A DNA stretch of 64,000 bases, taken from NCBI RefSeq assembly GCF_029277445.1, contig NZ_CP119568.1, positions 1 to 64,000 of the forward strand. Reading direction: 5' to 3'. Position numbers and translations under genes: made by a program. Origin of the DNA: Pararhizobium qamdonense. Lineage in GTDB: Bacteria; Pseudomonadota; Alphaproteobacteria; Rhizobiales; Rhizobiaceae. The notes beneath the pieces were generated by a model. It was given only the letters and a program-made list of their open reading frames with translations. It was not told where the DNA came from and did not search any database. Below are positions 45,706 through 54,697 of this stretch, piece after piece; the first letter of the stretch is position 1, and every line of letters begins with the position of its first letter.

Positions 45706-46803
45706 TTATTTCATCAAACCGGCTGCACGCAACGCATCCTCAATCGTCTTTTGGATCGCGTTCGTTGGGCCGGACGCAGACGCTGGCGTGGTAATAGATA
45801 TGGGCGGACTGGGTTGATCCAAATGGAAATCCTGCTCCTTTCGTCTGTCGAACGATGCGATCAATCCCCAGGACCGGGCGATATGGAGGGTAGAGGAAAT
45901 CCCGACATCGAGCATATAGGGCGCACTCCTACCATAACCGGACCTCGGATCGATTGGTGTGCCATGTCCCATCTCATTGATGCTGTAATGCTCGATAACA
46001 TCCCTTCCGTCAGGCGATTTCCATGCTTGACGGATATGGCCATCAACCGTCTCGACGAGATCGGCCTTCTGAGGCACCTCATGAACGCCGCGCCATTGAT
46101 CAATTATGGACACCGCATTGGACGGAACCACGGTTGCGTCCCGCGTCCCTTGCCATACCGAAATCGCCGGCCATGGCCCCTTATGCACTGATGCGTTGCG
46201 CAGAAGAGATTGTAGCGTCTTTGCATCGGGAGTGCCATGACCGCGCATTCGGTCAAATGCCTCTGGAATTGTTGTTGCCGTGCCATATGGAAGGCCCGCG
46301 ATTATTGCGCCTCCGGCGAACACTTCGGGGTATGTTGCGAGCATCACATTCGCCATGGCACCGCCTGCTGACAAGCCGGTGATGAAAATTCGGCTGCGGT
46401 CGATATCGTAGCGGAGCGCAGCAGTCTCGATCATCTGGCGGATCGATGCGGCTTCTCCCCGATCGCGCCCGGTGTCGCCAGGGACAAACCAATTGAAGCA
46501 GGTGTTGGCATTGTTGCTCCGGGTCTGTTGAGGGAACAAAACCGCAAAGCCGTAGTCGTCTGCCAGTCGTGACCATCCAGAGCCATGATCGTAGACGCTG
46601 GCAGTCTGGGTACATCCATGAAGGACGACGACAAGTGCGGATTGGGGCTGCAACCTCGCTGGAATGTGTGCTCGCGCCTCCAATCCACCAGGGTTGGCGC
46701 CGAAAGGCCCAATGTCCGCCAATACGTGGTCAGGGACGTGTGTTTGGCCATGTGACCCGCGCAATTTACTTAACCGTGCGATTGTATCGGAAATGGATCG
46801 CAT
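45706..46803 (-). CDS. PHB depolymerase-family (esterase) protein
   Basis: The product (about 365 residues from ATG 46803) is an alpha/beta hydrolase of the extracellular PHB depolymerase/feruloyl esterase type: LVVVLHGCTQTASVYDHGSG (oxyanion), CFNWFVPGDTGRDRGEAASI, IFITGLSAGGAMANVMLATY (GLSAG with catalytic Ser), WQGTRDATVVPSNAVSIIDQ (Asp) and INEMGHGTPID (His). No clear signal peptide is present at this start. A C-terminal tail ends in TNAIQKTIEDALRAAGLMK. It may act on short polyesters or aromatic esters. Confidence 0.9.
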   Translation of the reverse strand: MRSISDTIARLSKLRGSHGQTHVPDHVLADIGPFGANPGGLEARAHIPARLQPQSALVVVLHGCTQTASVYDHGSGWSRLADDYGFAVLFPQQTRSNNANTCFNWFVPGDTGRDRGEAASIRQMIETAALRYDIDRSRIFITGLSAGGAMANVMLATYPEVFAGGAIIAGLPYGTATTIPEAFDRMRGHGTPDAKTLQSLLRNASVHKGPWPAISVWQGTRDATVVPSNAVSIIDQWRGVHEVPQKADLVETVDGHIRQAWKSPDGRDVIEHYSINEMGHGTPIDPRSGYGRSAPYMLDVGISSTLHIARSWGLIASFDRRKEQDFHLDQPSPPISITTPASASGPTNAIQKTIEDALRAAGLMK

Positions 46804-46921
46804 CTTAGGTCTCCCTCGCGGCTGGGGACGACTGCCACGTGTCTGCTCAACGCGGGATAGGCCAGATTGTTGCTGCACTGCACAACAATATTGTAAGAGC
46901 GTTCTCGCATTCTTTCGGTCG

Positions 46922-47281
46922 TTAAATGCTGTACCGGCCCAACGCCTTGAATCGCCTGGCGATATCGTCATAGATGTAGGATTGAGCGTTCGGAGGATCA
47001 GTATCCGTTGGAGTCAGCCTGCCTGAAATAACAACCATGCCGGTGTCGGGGAAGGGTTGGTGCACTGTATGTGCAATGTCTACCTCGAAAAGCTGTCCCG
47101 GCATCTGAATATCCGTGAACAGAAATTGGGTCATTTCTCTGTCGATGATATCCATTGCATCATCGGCCGTCGCGGTTTCAAGAACTACAACTCCGTCTCT
47201 GTTTAGCGAAACAATAGCGACAGGAGGGATCAATGGTTTGTCATCAGCAACTCGGACCTTACGCAAGCCTCCCTTTTGCAC
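46922..47281 (-). CDS. Divergent response-regulator receiver-like protein
   Basis: The 119-residue frame has an altered receiver domain: RKVRVADDKPLIPPVAIVSL (acidic pair replaced by ADDK), VVVLETATADDAMDIIDREM, FLFTDIQMPGQLFEVDIAHT (phospho-acceptor Asp retained) and GMVVISGRLTPTDTDPPNAQ. The final Lys position is lost (SYIYDD), and the usual GSMDGL after MPG is changed. It is probably a decaying single-domain regulator. Start uncertain. Confidence 0.6.
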   Translation of the reverse strand: MQKGGLRKVRVADDKPLIPPVAIVSLNRDGVVVLETATADDAMDIIDREMTQFLFTDIQMPGQLFEVDIAHTVHQPFPDTGMVVISGRLTPTDTDPPNAQSYIYDDIARRFKALGRYSI

Positions 47282-47324
47282 TTCGACAGGGCTTCAGCGC
47301 GGACGGTCAATAAGTTCCATGAGA

Positions 47325-47350
47325 GGATCCACCGCCAAAACGGTGGATCC
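47325..47350. terminator. Hairpin downstream of yciE copy 2
   Basis: A perfect 10-bp stem (GGATCCACCG / CGGTGGATCC) with a CCAAAA loop lies 15 bp after the YciE stop. No clear T run follows on the minus strand, so termination is likely but not certain. Confidence 0.6.
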
Positions 47351-47364
47351 AAGGAATTGGTCGT

Positions 47365-47859
47365 TCAGCCTTCGGCTTTCTGATTGACAACAGATGTCGC
47401 GATGGAGGTCAGCGCCAGATCGGTGGCCTGCTCTTCATCGAGGGTCGTCTGAAGCAGTCCTGCGGCATCGTTCAAGCCCAACTCAAGCGCCCAGGTTCGG
47501 AGAGTGCCGTATCGCGACATCTCGTAGTGTTCGACCGCTTGAGCTGCGGCGAGAAGGCCCGCATCCAGGGCAGGGGAGCCTTCGTATTCCTCCATGATTT
47601 CCGCGCCTTCGTCTGTGATGCCGAGAATTGCGTCACACGTCTTGGCTTCCGGCTCCTCACCGATGATCTCAAAGACCTGCTCGAGGCGCTCGACATGAAC
47701 CTTTGTTTCAGCAAGGTGTTTTGTGAAAGCGTCCTTGAGCCGCACACTTGTGGCAGCCTCTTCCATTTTGGGAAGCGTCTCAACAATCTTCTGTTCGGCG
47801 AAGTAAACGTCTTTAAGGGTGTCCAGAAATAGATCTTGGAGTTTTTTTGCTTCGGCCAT
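47365..47859 (-). CDS. YciE/YciF-type ferritin-like protein (DUF892), copy 2
   Basis: The 164-residue product is nearly identical to the copy at 4005-4499 and has the same length. Differences cluster in the first 45 residues (MAEAKKLQDLFLDTLKDVYF versus MAEVKTLDELF...). The helical metal-binding pattern KDVYFAEQKIVETLPKMEEA and EHYEMSRYGTLRTWALELGL is conserved. ATG 47859 corresponds to the start in copy 1. The flanks differ: no PhnA-like or YidB-like neighbour is present, so only the gene was duplicated or the neighbours were lost. Confidence 0.92.
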   Translation of the reverse strand: MAEAKKLQDLFLDTLKDVYFAEQKIVETLPKMEEAATSVRLKDAFTKHLAETKVHVERLEQVFEIIGEEPEAKTCDAILGITDEGAEIMEEYEGSPALDAGLLAAAQAVEHYEMSRYGTLRTWALELGLNDAAGLLQTTLDEEQATDLALTSIATSVVNQKAEG

Positions 47860-48428
47860 TGGAATTTCCGTTCTTTGGTTGAGGCCACCGGCACAATGCG
47901 AGCGGCTGGTAATTGCAAGATGTCGCGAGCAGAAACATCGAATATCCAAGAAACCTTGTTGCGGGCGGCGCTTGCCGATGATGCAGCCCCCACCCTGGAT
48001 CATGGAAGAGGTTGATTGGTACAGGAGCCGTCTTGACCTTGGTTCCCCGCGCTCACGTGTTTGTGATGCATCTGAACTGAAGGTCAGCGCATTGGTTCCA
48101 TCGAAGCTTTACAGCTTCCGCGGCTGCGGCCAAGCAAGCGCGAATCCATCACGGATCGTCGGAGGCACAGGCGTCGGTCTTGCCACAGGTTTCCTTGATA
48201 GAGTGATGGCCGAGATCGCAGCCATTGGTCCTTTGGCAATGCCGGAACTACATGCGGCAAGTCTGGGGCTAAGGGCAGGGATTGTCGGGGTAGCGGACTT
48301 GGCGATCACAAAAAAAAATGAAAATACTCGAATTAAAACAATACTTTAGCTAAATTGAGTGAGAGGGCCAACGGTTCAATCCCGTCAAAGCAGCTGCGGC
48401 TTTAGCCGATAGCCAATAAAACAGAATG
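47860..48428. other. Non-coding gap
   Basis: Open frames exist on both strands (for example plus 48003-48349) but lack motifs and balanced composition. A GGTTCAATCCCG stretch near 48372 resembles a tRNA T-arm but no tRNA body surrounds it. An AT-rich block lies at 48308-48360. Confidence 0.4.
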
Positions 48429-49190
48429 TCAGACTACGGCTTCACCACCATCAACCACCAAGATTTGGCCGGTCATGTAGGATGAACGGTTCGACACAAG
48501 AAAGAGGATCGACTCGGCTATTTCATCGACCTGGGCCCATCGTCCCATCGGCACTCTTTCGCGCACGTAGGCTTCGATCGCATCGCGCCCGCCCATCTGG
48601 GCGATGAAGGGGCCGTTGAATGGCGTATCGACCCAGCCAGGGCAGAGCGCGTTCACACGGATGCCGAACCCCGCGTAGTCGCCAGCCATCTGCCGGGTCA
48701 TGGCGATGACGGCGTGCTTGGTGGTTGTGTACGCAATCATCTCGCGGTCGTAGAGCACACCTGAGGAAGAGGATGTATTTAGGATGACACCGGAGCCTTG
48801 TGCCCTCATCGCCGGCATAGCGAAGCGGGCGGCCATGAAGTGGGCCCGGACATTCAGTCTCCAGGACCGATCGAAACCGTCAACTTCGACCTGTTCCAGG
48901 TCGCCGGCAATCTGCGCACCGGCATGATTGTGAAGAATGTCGATGTGGCCATGGCGTCTCAGCACGGCGCCAATGCCGGCCTCCAGCGATATGTCGTCGG
49001 TGACGTCTAGGATCAGGCTCTCGGCGCTGCCGCCCGCGTCGAGGATCATCGATACCGTCTCGGCGGCACCCGGAGCACTACGGTCAGCAACGGCAACGTG
49101 GGCGCCTTCCCTGGCCATGATGATCGCACCTGCCCGGCCGATGCCGGAGCCGGCGCCGGTGACAATGGCCACACGGTCTTTCAAGATCAT
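48429..49190 (-). CDS. Short-chain dehydrogenase/reductase (SDR)
   Basis: This 253-residue classical SDR has AIVTGAGSGIGRAGAIIMAR, LHNHAGAQIAGDL (NNAG variant), SSSSGVLYDREMIAYTTTKH with Ser, Tyr and Lys, and CPGWVDTPFNGPF. It is the last gene of the polyamine-type ABC operon, only 3 bp after the second permease. It therefore probably oxidises or reduces the imported compound or its product. Substrate unknown. Confidence 0.92.
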   Translation of the reverse strand: MILKDRVAIVTGAGSGIGRAGAIIMAREGAHVAVADRSAPGAAETVSMILDAGGSAESLILDVTDDISLEAGIGAVLRRHGHIDILHNHAGAQIAGDLEQVEVDGFDRSWRLNVRAHFMAARFAMPAMRAQGSGVILNTSSSSGVLYDREMIAYTTTKHAVIAMTRQMAGDYAGFGIRVNALCPGWVDTPFNGPFIAQMGGRDAIEAYVRERVPMGRWAQVDEIAESILFLVSNRSSYMTGQILVVDGGEAVV

Positions 49191-49193
49191 GGT

Positions 49194-50018
49194 CTACTCC
49201 CCGGCCTGCGCTTTTGTTGTCTTGTCCCGCATCAGCATACGGGCAATGAGGATGAGCAGAAGTGAGGCGACCAGCACCATTGTGGCGATCGCGTTGATTT
49301 CCGGCGTCACGCCACGGCGGATCGATGCGAAGACATAGATCGGCAGCGTTGTCTTCGAGCCGGCGACGAAGAAGGCGACGATGAAATCGTCGAACGAGAA
49401 TGTGAAGGCGAGCAGAAAGCCGGCGAGGATCGACGGCAGGATCTGCGGCAGCACGATCTGGCGGAACGTGGTGAAGGGCGTGGCATAGAGATCGCTCGAG
49501 GCCTCGACGATATCGTGGCCGAGACTGGCAATGCGGGCCTTCACGATCATGGTGACGAGCGCCAGCGAGAACAGGCCATGCGCTGCGATAATCGAGCCGT
49601 AGCCGAGGCCGAATTGCGGTGGCTTGTCGCCGGGCCAAATCGAAACCAATGCCGGATTGAGATAGGAGAAGACCTCAACCAGCGCCACCAGCGTGGCAAT
49701 GCCGATGACGACGCCGGGAACAACAATGGCTGCGGCAAACAACCCGTCGAAGACGGCGCGAACACGGCTGCTCAGTCGCTGCATGCCGAGCGCTGCCATC
49801 GTGCCGAAAACCGCTGCCAGCACCGCGCTTGTGAAGGCTATCATCAGGCTGTTTTGCAGGGCGGTGATCAGGAACGTGTTCCCGAGTGCCTTGCCGTACC
49901 AGATGGTCGAGAAGCCGGTGAACTCACTGGCATTGCGGCCGGCGTTGAACGAGAACAGCACCACTAGCGCGATCGGCGCGTAGAGGAAGAGGTAGACGAA
50001 GGTAACGAGCGCGCGCAT
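49194..50018 (-). CDS. potC: ABC transporter permease (PotC type)
   Basis: The 274-residue, six-span permease has VTFVYLFLYAPIALVVLFSF at the start, the NSLMIAFTSAVLAAVFGTMA segment and an EAA loop (DIVEASSDLYATPFTTFRQI, VLPQILPSILAGFLLAFTFS). The start overlaps the upstream permease stop (ATGA). A longer frame to 50819 is a shadow of the other permease. The symbol reflects family membership; the substrate is a polyamine, opine or similar cation. Confidence 0.92.
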   Translation of the reverse strand: MRALVTFVYLFLYAPIALVVLFSFNAGRNASEFTGFSTIWYGKALGNTFLITALQNSLMIAFTSAVLAAVFGTMAALGMQRLSSRVRAVFDGLFAAAIVVPGVVIGIATLVALVEVFSYLNPALVSIWPGDKPPQFGLGYGSIIAAHGLFSLALVTMIVKARIASLGHDIVEASSDLYATPFTTFRQIVLPQILPSILAGFLLAFTFSFDDFIVAFFVAGSKTTLPIYVFASIRRGVTPEINAIATMVLVASLLLILIARMLMRDKTTKAQAGE

Positions 50019-50884
50019 CAGACGAGATCCACCTGTCTGGAGCCGGAGACTTTCCAGGCGATGCGCATGGCAACACTGAGGACGATGACCACCACGACGA
50101 CCAGCATCACCGCGATCGCCGAACCGAACGGCCAGTTGCGCGATTGCAGAAAGAGATCGACCAACGCATTGCCGATGAAGAACACCTTGCCGCCGCCAAG
50201 AAGCTGCGGGATCAGGTACTCGCCAAGCAGGAGAATGGTCACCAGCGCCACGCCGGTCATGACGCCGGGAAGCGACAGCGGCAGGGTGACACTCAGAAAG
50301 GTCGAGACCGGCTTGGCGCCGAGATCGGCGGAGGCTTCGAGCAGCCGGCGGTCGAGCTTTTCGAGGCTGACATAGATCGGCATAATCATCAGCGGCAGGT
50401 AGCCATAAACGATGCCGAGCAGCACGGCGCCGGGCGTGTTGAGCAAGCGTACATCCTCGATGCCGATCATGCCAAGCAGATTGGGGATGCCGCGCGAGCC
50501 AAGGATATACATCCAGGCATAGGTACGCACGAGCAGGCTTGTCCAGAAGGGAACGACCACCAGAGAGACGAGCACGAGCCGGTATTTCGGATTGGATTTG
50601 ATCGCCAGATAATAGGCGACGGGATAGGCAACGATCAGGCAGAGAAAGGCACCGACCGGCGCGATCATCAGGGTGTTCCAGAACGCGGCCGCGCGGGAGG
50701 GAAGATTGACGAACTGGGCAAAGGTGAATGCCGCCCGATAGCCGCCCTCCGGCGCCCGCTCGCCAAAGGCGAAGACCACCATGGCCATGAACGGCAGAAC
50801 GAGAAAGACAAACAGCCACAGGCCGGCCGGCGCTACCAGCGCGGCGGTCGTCAGCTGTCGTTTTCTTTCCGGGGTCAGGGGCAT
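50018..50884 (-). CDS. potB: ABC transporter permease (PotB type)
   Basis: The 288-residue permease opens TAALVAPAGLWLFVFLVLPF and contains IAPVGAFLCLIVAYPVAYYL, SLLVRTYAWMYILGSRG (PotB hallmark) and an EAA loop, RRLLEASADLGAKPVSTFLS. It forms a heterodimer with the following permease. The gap from the binding-protein gene is about 190 bp and contains only a short hairpin-like repeat (CCAGTGGGGAGAAG / CCCCGCTGGGGAGAAG). Confidence 0.92.
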   Translation of the reverse strand: MPLTPERKRQLTTAALVAPAGLWLFVFLVLPFMAMVVFAFGERAPEGGYRAAFTFAQFVNLPSRAAAFWNTLMIAPVGAFLCLIVAYPVAYYLAIKSNPKYRLVLVSLVVVPFWTSLLVRTYAWMYILGSRGIPNLLGMIGIEDVRLLNTPGAVLLGIVYGYLPLMIMPIYVSLEKLDRRLLEASADLGAKPVSTFLSVTLPLSLPGVMTGVALVTILLLGEYLIPQLLGGGKVFFIGNALVDLFLQSRNWPFGSAIAVMLVVVVVIVLSVAMRIAWKVSGSRQVDLV

Positions 50885-51071
50885 GGGGTTTTTCGACTTT
50901 CGGGATGTGTCTTTGGTGTCGGTTATATGAATTGGATGTCAGCTGCGAACTGCCACATCTCGCCAGTGGGGAGAAGTGCAGAACGCAGGGATTCGATGAG
51001 GGGCAACGGTGTAGCCGGAGCCACGCTTCGCGTTTAGATAGTGGCCTTATCCCCGCTGGGGAGAAGAGAAA

Positions 51072-52232
51072 TCAAGCCGACTTGAAGCGGGCCATCACTT
51101 CCGCGCGGGCCGGGTCGGTCAGTGTAACGGCAGCGCCGAATTCAAGCTTGGTCAGCGACGCTTCGTCCGGATAAACGATCTTGTTCGACGTGACGTCGCC
51201 CGGCAGCAGGGCGAGCACGCGGCTGTCGGTCGTCGGCGCGCCGTTGGCGATGTGCTCCTTGACGGCATTTGCCGGCGTCATCAGGTAGTCGAGCAGGGCG
51301 TAGCCCGCCGGCTTGTTGGCGGCGCTCTTCGGGATGGCGTAAAAATCGGTCCAGATCTCGCCGCCGTCGGTGCCGAGGATATAGGCGATCTCCGGCATGT
51401 CGCGGTTGAGCTGAGCACCGTCATTGGTCCAGCACATAGTCATCCACGCGTCGGCCGCGCGCATGCCGGGCTGGTAGTCGCTACTGATGCCGTAGAGATG
51501 CGGCTTGACTTTGATCAGCAGTTCCTCGGCTTTGGCCAGTTCCTCCGGCTTGATCGAGTTGAAGGAATAGCCAAGCGAGACGAGCGCGCTGCCGATCGTG
51601 GTCAGCTGGTAGTCGTGGACCATGGCGCGGTTGTCGGCTTCCGTCATGGCAACTTCGAAGAAGTCCTTCCAAGAGGTGATCTTGGTCTTGATCTTTGAAG
51701 TATTGACGGCCATGCCGGTCGTGCCCCAGTTCTTCGGCAGGGCATAGGTCGTGCCCTCGACGGCGCCTTCGGAGGTGAAGCGGACGGATTCCGAGGCCTG
51801 TGAAAAGGCCGGCAGCTTCGACATGTCGAGTGGGTCGATCAGGCCGAGTTTGACATAGGTCGAGATCGTATAGTTGGTCGGGACGAACAGGTCCCAGCCG
51901 GTGCCGCCGGCTTGAAGCTTGGCGAGCATCTCCTCGTTCGAGCCGAATACGTTGACTTCGATAGCAACGCCAGTCGCAGCCGTGAAGGCCTCGAAGGTTG
52001 CCGGGTCGTGGTAGTTCGGCCAGGTGGCGAGCGACATGGTCGTGCCGAGGTCTTCGGCATAGGCGGCGGAATTGAACAAACCAGGCTGGCGGGCCAGCAC
52101 CGCAGCCGCAAGGCCAAGGCCAGTGACGCCGAGGAAGTGGCGGCGGGTAACCGAGCCGCGCTTCAGGCGCATCCATTCATCGGTGAGGATTTCGGCAGTG
52201 ATCGGGGCATTTTCTCTGTACCACTTTGTCAT
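51072..52232 (-). CDS. potD: ABC transporter substrate-binding protein (PotD type), Tat-exported
   Basis: The 386-residue product has a twin-arginine leader (SVTRRHFLGVTGLGLAAAVL), then a PotD-like domain: LATWPNYHDPATFEAFTAAT, VNVFGSNEEMLAKLQAGGTG, DLFVPTNYTISTYVKLGLID and the C-terminal FYAIPKSAANKPAGYALLDY. The binding pocket cannot be assigned, but the family takes spermidine, putrescine and related cations. The Tat leader implies folding before export, as in many rhizobial PotD proteins. Confidence 0.92.
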   Translation of the reverse strand: MTKWYRENAPITAEILTDEWMRLKRGSVTRRHFLGVTGLGLAAAVLARQPGLFNSAAYAEDLGTTMSLATWPNYHDPATFEAFTAATGVAIEVNVFGSNEEMLAKLQAGGTGWDLFVPTNYTISTYVKLGLIDPLDMSKLPAFSQASESVRFTSEGAVEGTTYALPKNWGTTGMAVNTSKIKTKITSWKDFFEVAMTEADNRAMVHDYQLTTIGSALVSLGYSFNSIKPEELAKAEELLIKVKPHLYGISSDYQPGMRAADAWMTMCWTNDGAQLNRDMPEIAYILGTDGGEIWTDFYAIPKSAANKPAGYALLDYLMTPANAVKEHIANGAPTTDSRVLALLPGDVTSNKIVYPDEASLTKLEFGAAVTLTDPARAEVMARFKSA

Positions 52233-52273
52233 GACTGTGTTCCCTTTTTTGTCTTGACGTGTACGGCCGTTCC

Positions 52274-53356
52274 TCAGGCCGGAAAAACATGCACTTTGCC
52301 GGGGTCGAAAGTGAGCACGACCCGTTTGCCCGGTTCGACGAGGTCGCTTTCCTGCACGCTGCGCCGGTCGGCCGTGACGAGGAATTCGCCAATGCCATCG
52401 ACGCTGATCTGGTATTCGGCAGTGGAGCCGAGGAAAATGCGGTGGGTGACGGTGCCGGTAAGTGTACTGTCGTCGTTGCCCGCCTGTCGTGTCAGTCCGA
52501 TCGCTTCCGGGCGTAGCGCCACGGTCGCAGCGCCCGGCTTCAGGCCGGATCCAGCCTGAAGCGCCATACCGTTCGACAGACGCAGCGTCGCTCCATCAGC
52601 CTCGATCGTCGCCATGATGCGGTTGGTCTTGCCGACGAAATCGGCGACGAAAAGATCGGAAGGCTTGTCGTAGACGTCCTGCGGCTTGGCCATCTGTACG
52701 ATGCGGCCAGCATTCATCACACAGACCATGTCGCTCATCGACAGCGCCTCTTCCTGGTCGTGGGTGACGAGCACGAAGGTAATGCCGAGTTCGCGCTGCA
52801 AGGTCTGGAGCTCGATTTGCATGGCGGTGCGAAGCTTCTTGTCGAGAGCCGCCAGAGGTTCGTCGAGCAGGAGCACCGACGGCTTGTTGACAATGGCGCG
52901 GGCGAGCGCCACGCGCTGCTGCTGGCCACCAGACATTTCATGGATGCGGCGTTTCTCGAAGCCACCGAGGCGCACCATCTCGAGCGCTTCTCGCGCCCGG
53001 GTGGAAATCTCGGATGCGGCCAGCTTCGGCCGCGCCTGTTTCAGGCCATAGGCGACATTCTGCTCGACGTCGAAATGGGGAAAGAGCGCGTAGTGCTGGA
53101 ACACCATGTTGACGGCGCGACGGTAGGGCGGCACGCCGTTCATCTCGCGACCGTCGATCAGCACGGTGCCATCGCTTGGTTGCTCGAAGCCGCCGATCAT
53201 TCGAAGGCACGTCGTCTTGCCGCAGCCGGAAGGACCAAGCAGCGCTACAAACGCGCCCTTGGGCACGGCCAGATTGATGTCCGATACGGCGGTCACGCTG
53301 CCATAGCGCTTTGTGACCGAACGGAACTCGATGTCGTTCGCTGAAGCGGATGTCAC
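52274..53356 (-). CDS. potA: ABC transporter ATP-binding protein (PotA type)
   Basis: The 360-residue ATPase has Walker A (LLGPSGCGKTTCLRMIGGFE), Q-loop (VNMVFQHYALFPHFDVEQNV), signature (HEMSGGQQQRVALARAIVNK), Walker B (VLLLDEPLAALDKKLRTAMQ), the switch His (FVLVTHDQEEALSMSDMVCV) and a TOBE domain. It is the first gene of the operon potA-potD-potB-potC-SDR, which runs away from the LuxR regulator gene. Confidence 0.93.
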   Translation of the reverse strand: MTSASANDIEFRSVTKRYGSVTAVSDINLAVPKGAFVALLGPSGCGKTTCLRMIGGFEQPSDGTVLIDGREMNGVPPYRRAVNMVFQHYALFPHFDVEQNVAYGLKQARPKLAASEISTRAREALEMVRLGGFEKRRIHEMSGGQQQRVALARAIVNKPSVLLLDEPLAALDKKLRTAMQIELQTLQRELGITFVLVTHDQEEALSMSDMVCVMNAGRIVQMAKPQDVYDKPSDLFVADFVGKTNRIMATIEADGATLRLSNGMALQAGSGLKPGAATVALRPEAIGLTRQAGNDDSTLTGTVTHRIFLGSTAEYQISVDGIGEFLVTADRRSVQESDLVEPGKRVVLTFDPGKVHVFPA

Positions 53357-53460
53357 GTCTTAATTCCCTGCGGTTGTTTTTTAGAATACCGGACAATCCT
53401 GCGACTGCCCCGTTTCTCACCGTCTGTCATCAACCTATTCAAGCTGGCTGTTTACGGTAT

Positions 53461-53478
53461 ATACCCCGAAAGGGGTAT
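53461..53478. promoter_or_regulatory. Candidate operator of the LuxR-type regulator
   Basis: A perfect inverted repeat ATACCCC-GAAA-GGGGTAT lies in the 202-bp divergent spacer between potA and the LuxR gene. A related half-site GTATACCC occurs about 40 bp further right. Its location suggests control of both transcripts. Confidence 0.5.
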
Positions 53479-53558
53479 TTCAAGACGTTTGCTGCTCTGG
53501 AAGGTGTATACCCAATAAGCAACTGCCGCACTTTTTTTGCAAAGCTGGACTTGAATAC

Positions 53559-54362
53559 ATGGGCATTGATCTGGAAGCATTGTTCAGGACGATCGGTCCG
53601 ATTATCGGCAATACCGGCACCGGCGACGAAGAGGCCGGCGGCGTTTTCTGTTCGCTGATGCGGTCCTTGGTGACGTTCGATTATGCCGTAATCTTCGCCT
53701 ACCGGGAGAAGGAGCGGCCGATCAACGTCTACAGCACGTTCACGCCGGAAGAGCATGTTGTTTTCGTCAGCCTTTACCAGGCCGGGCCGTTCCTGCTCGA
53801 CCCGTTCTATCACGCCGCCCGGGAGCCGAAGCCGGGCGTCTGGCGCATGCGCGAACTTGCCCCGGATCGCTTCTTTTCGAGCGAGTATTTCCGCAGCTAC
53901 TACACGCAGACGGGGCTGGCGGAGGAAATCGGCTTTTTCATTGCTTTGGAGGATGGAATCACGGTCGTGCTGTCCTTGATGCGCGGGGAAAAATCGGGCG
54001 TGTTTTCCGGCGCCGAATTCGCGCTTTTGAAAAAGGCCGAGCCGATGGTGGCCGGGCTCGTCCATCACGCCTGGCCGAAACTCGGGCGACGGTTCGACGC
54101 GGCACTGGCAAAGCGTAAGAACGGCGGACGAAAATCGGCGCATCCGGCAGCTGACCGGGTCTGGCGCAATCTTAATCTAACGGAGCGTGAAGCCTCGATC
54201 ATCGAGCTTGTGCTGCAAGGCCATTCATCGGAATCGATAGGTCTGCGGCTCGGCATATCCACCGGAACCGTAAAGGTTCACCGCCGCAACGTTTACCGCA
54301 AGCTCGGCATATCATCGCAGACCCAGTTATTGTCGATCTATCTGAAGAACCTGAGGCAGTAG
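53559..54362 (+). CDS. LuxR-type transcriptional regulator of the ABC operon
   Basis: The 267-residue product has an N-terminal ligand-type domain (FDYAVIFAYREKERPINVYS, FLLDPFYHAAREPKPGVWRM) without the usual acyl-homoserine-lactone pocket residues that I can recognise. The C-terminal LuxR helix-turn-helix is clear (NLTEREASIIELVLQGHSSE, SIGLRLGISTGTVKVHRRNV, YRKLGISSQTQLLSIYL). It is divergent from a PotABCD-like operon, so it likely senses the transported compound. Confidence 0.88.
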   Translation: MGIDLEALFRTIGPIIGNTGTGDEEAGGVFCSLMRSLVTFDYAVIFAYREKERPINVYSTFTPEEHVVFVSLYQAGPFLLDPFYHAAREPKPGVWRMRELAPDRFFSSEYFRSYYTQTGLAEEIGFFIALEDGITVVLSLMRGEKSGVFSGAEFALLKKAEPMVAGLVHHAWPKLGRRFDAALAKRKNGGRKSAHPAADRVWRNLNLTEREASIIELVLQGHSSESIGLRLGISTGTVKVHRRNVYRKLGISSQTQLLSIYLKNLRQ

Positions 54363-54697
54363 GCGATGCTAATTTTCACTTTCACCCATTGGAGATCTCA
54401 GCCCAGCCCAGGACGTCTGCCCGCTCTACTCTGGGTCAATGGAGGCGTTGCCGGCTTGCTGTCGCCGCCCTCTGGTCGGGCGAGCGAGTTTGTTCCAAAA
54501 CGAAAGAACGATATGCGGCCGGATGACGACGAAAAATTGGGCCGGTCGGGCGCCGGTTCGAATCCATTCAAGGCGTAAAAAGCTTCTAACCAGCTTCTAA
54601 AATCTGTCCGTCCACTGGCGCTGAAATCGCCGCGAAGGTGCAATAGGGAGTGTCGCCTATCGATATTTGCGCGTGGCTGATGTGTTCCGGGCAGTAT
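54363..54697. other. Non-coding gap
   Basis: I see no supported gene. A GGTTCGAATCC string near 54560 resembles a tRNA T-loop but has no matching stem or tRNA body. Confidence 0.45.

Noticed and set aside
48365..48390. GGTTCAATCCCG with partial T-arm pairing
   Set aside because: Four pairs could form, but no D-arm or anticodon arm with correct spacing is present.
49194..50819. A 541-codon minus-strand open frame
   Set aside because: Only the last 274 codons are the PotC-type permease. The upstream part is Arg/Ser-rich and overlaps the real PotB-type permease in another frame.
54555..54580. GGTTCGAATCC string resembling a tRNA T-loop (possible tRNA 3' end or att site)
   Set aside because: The flanking bases do not form a T-stem, and no acceptor or anticodon arm is found upstream.
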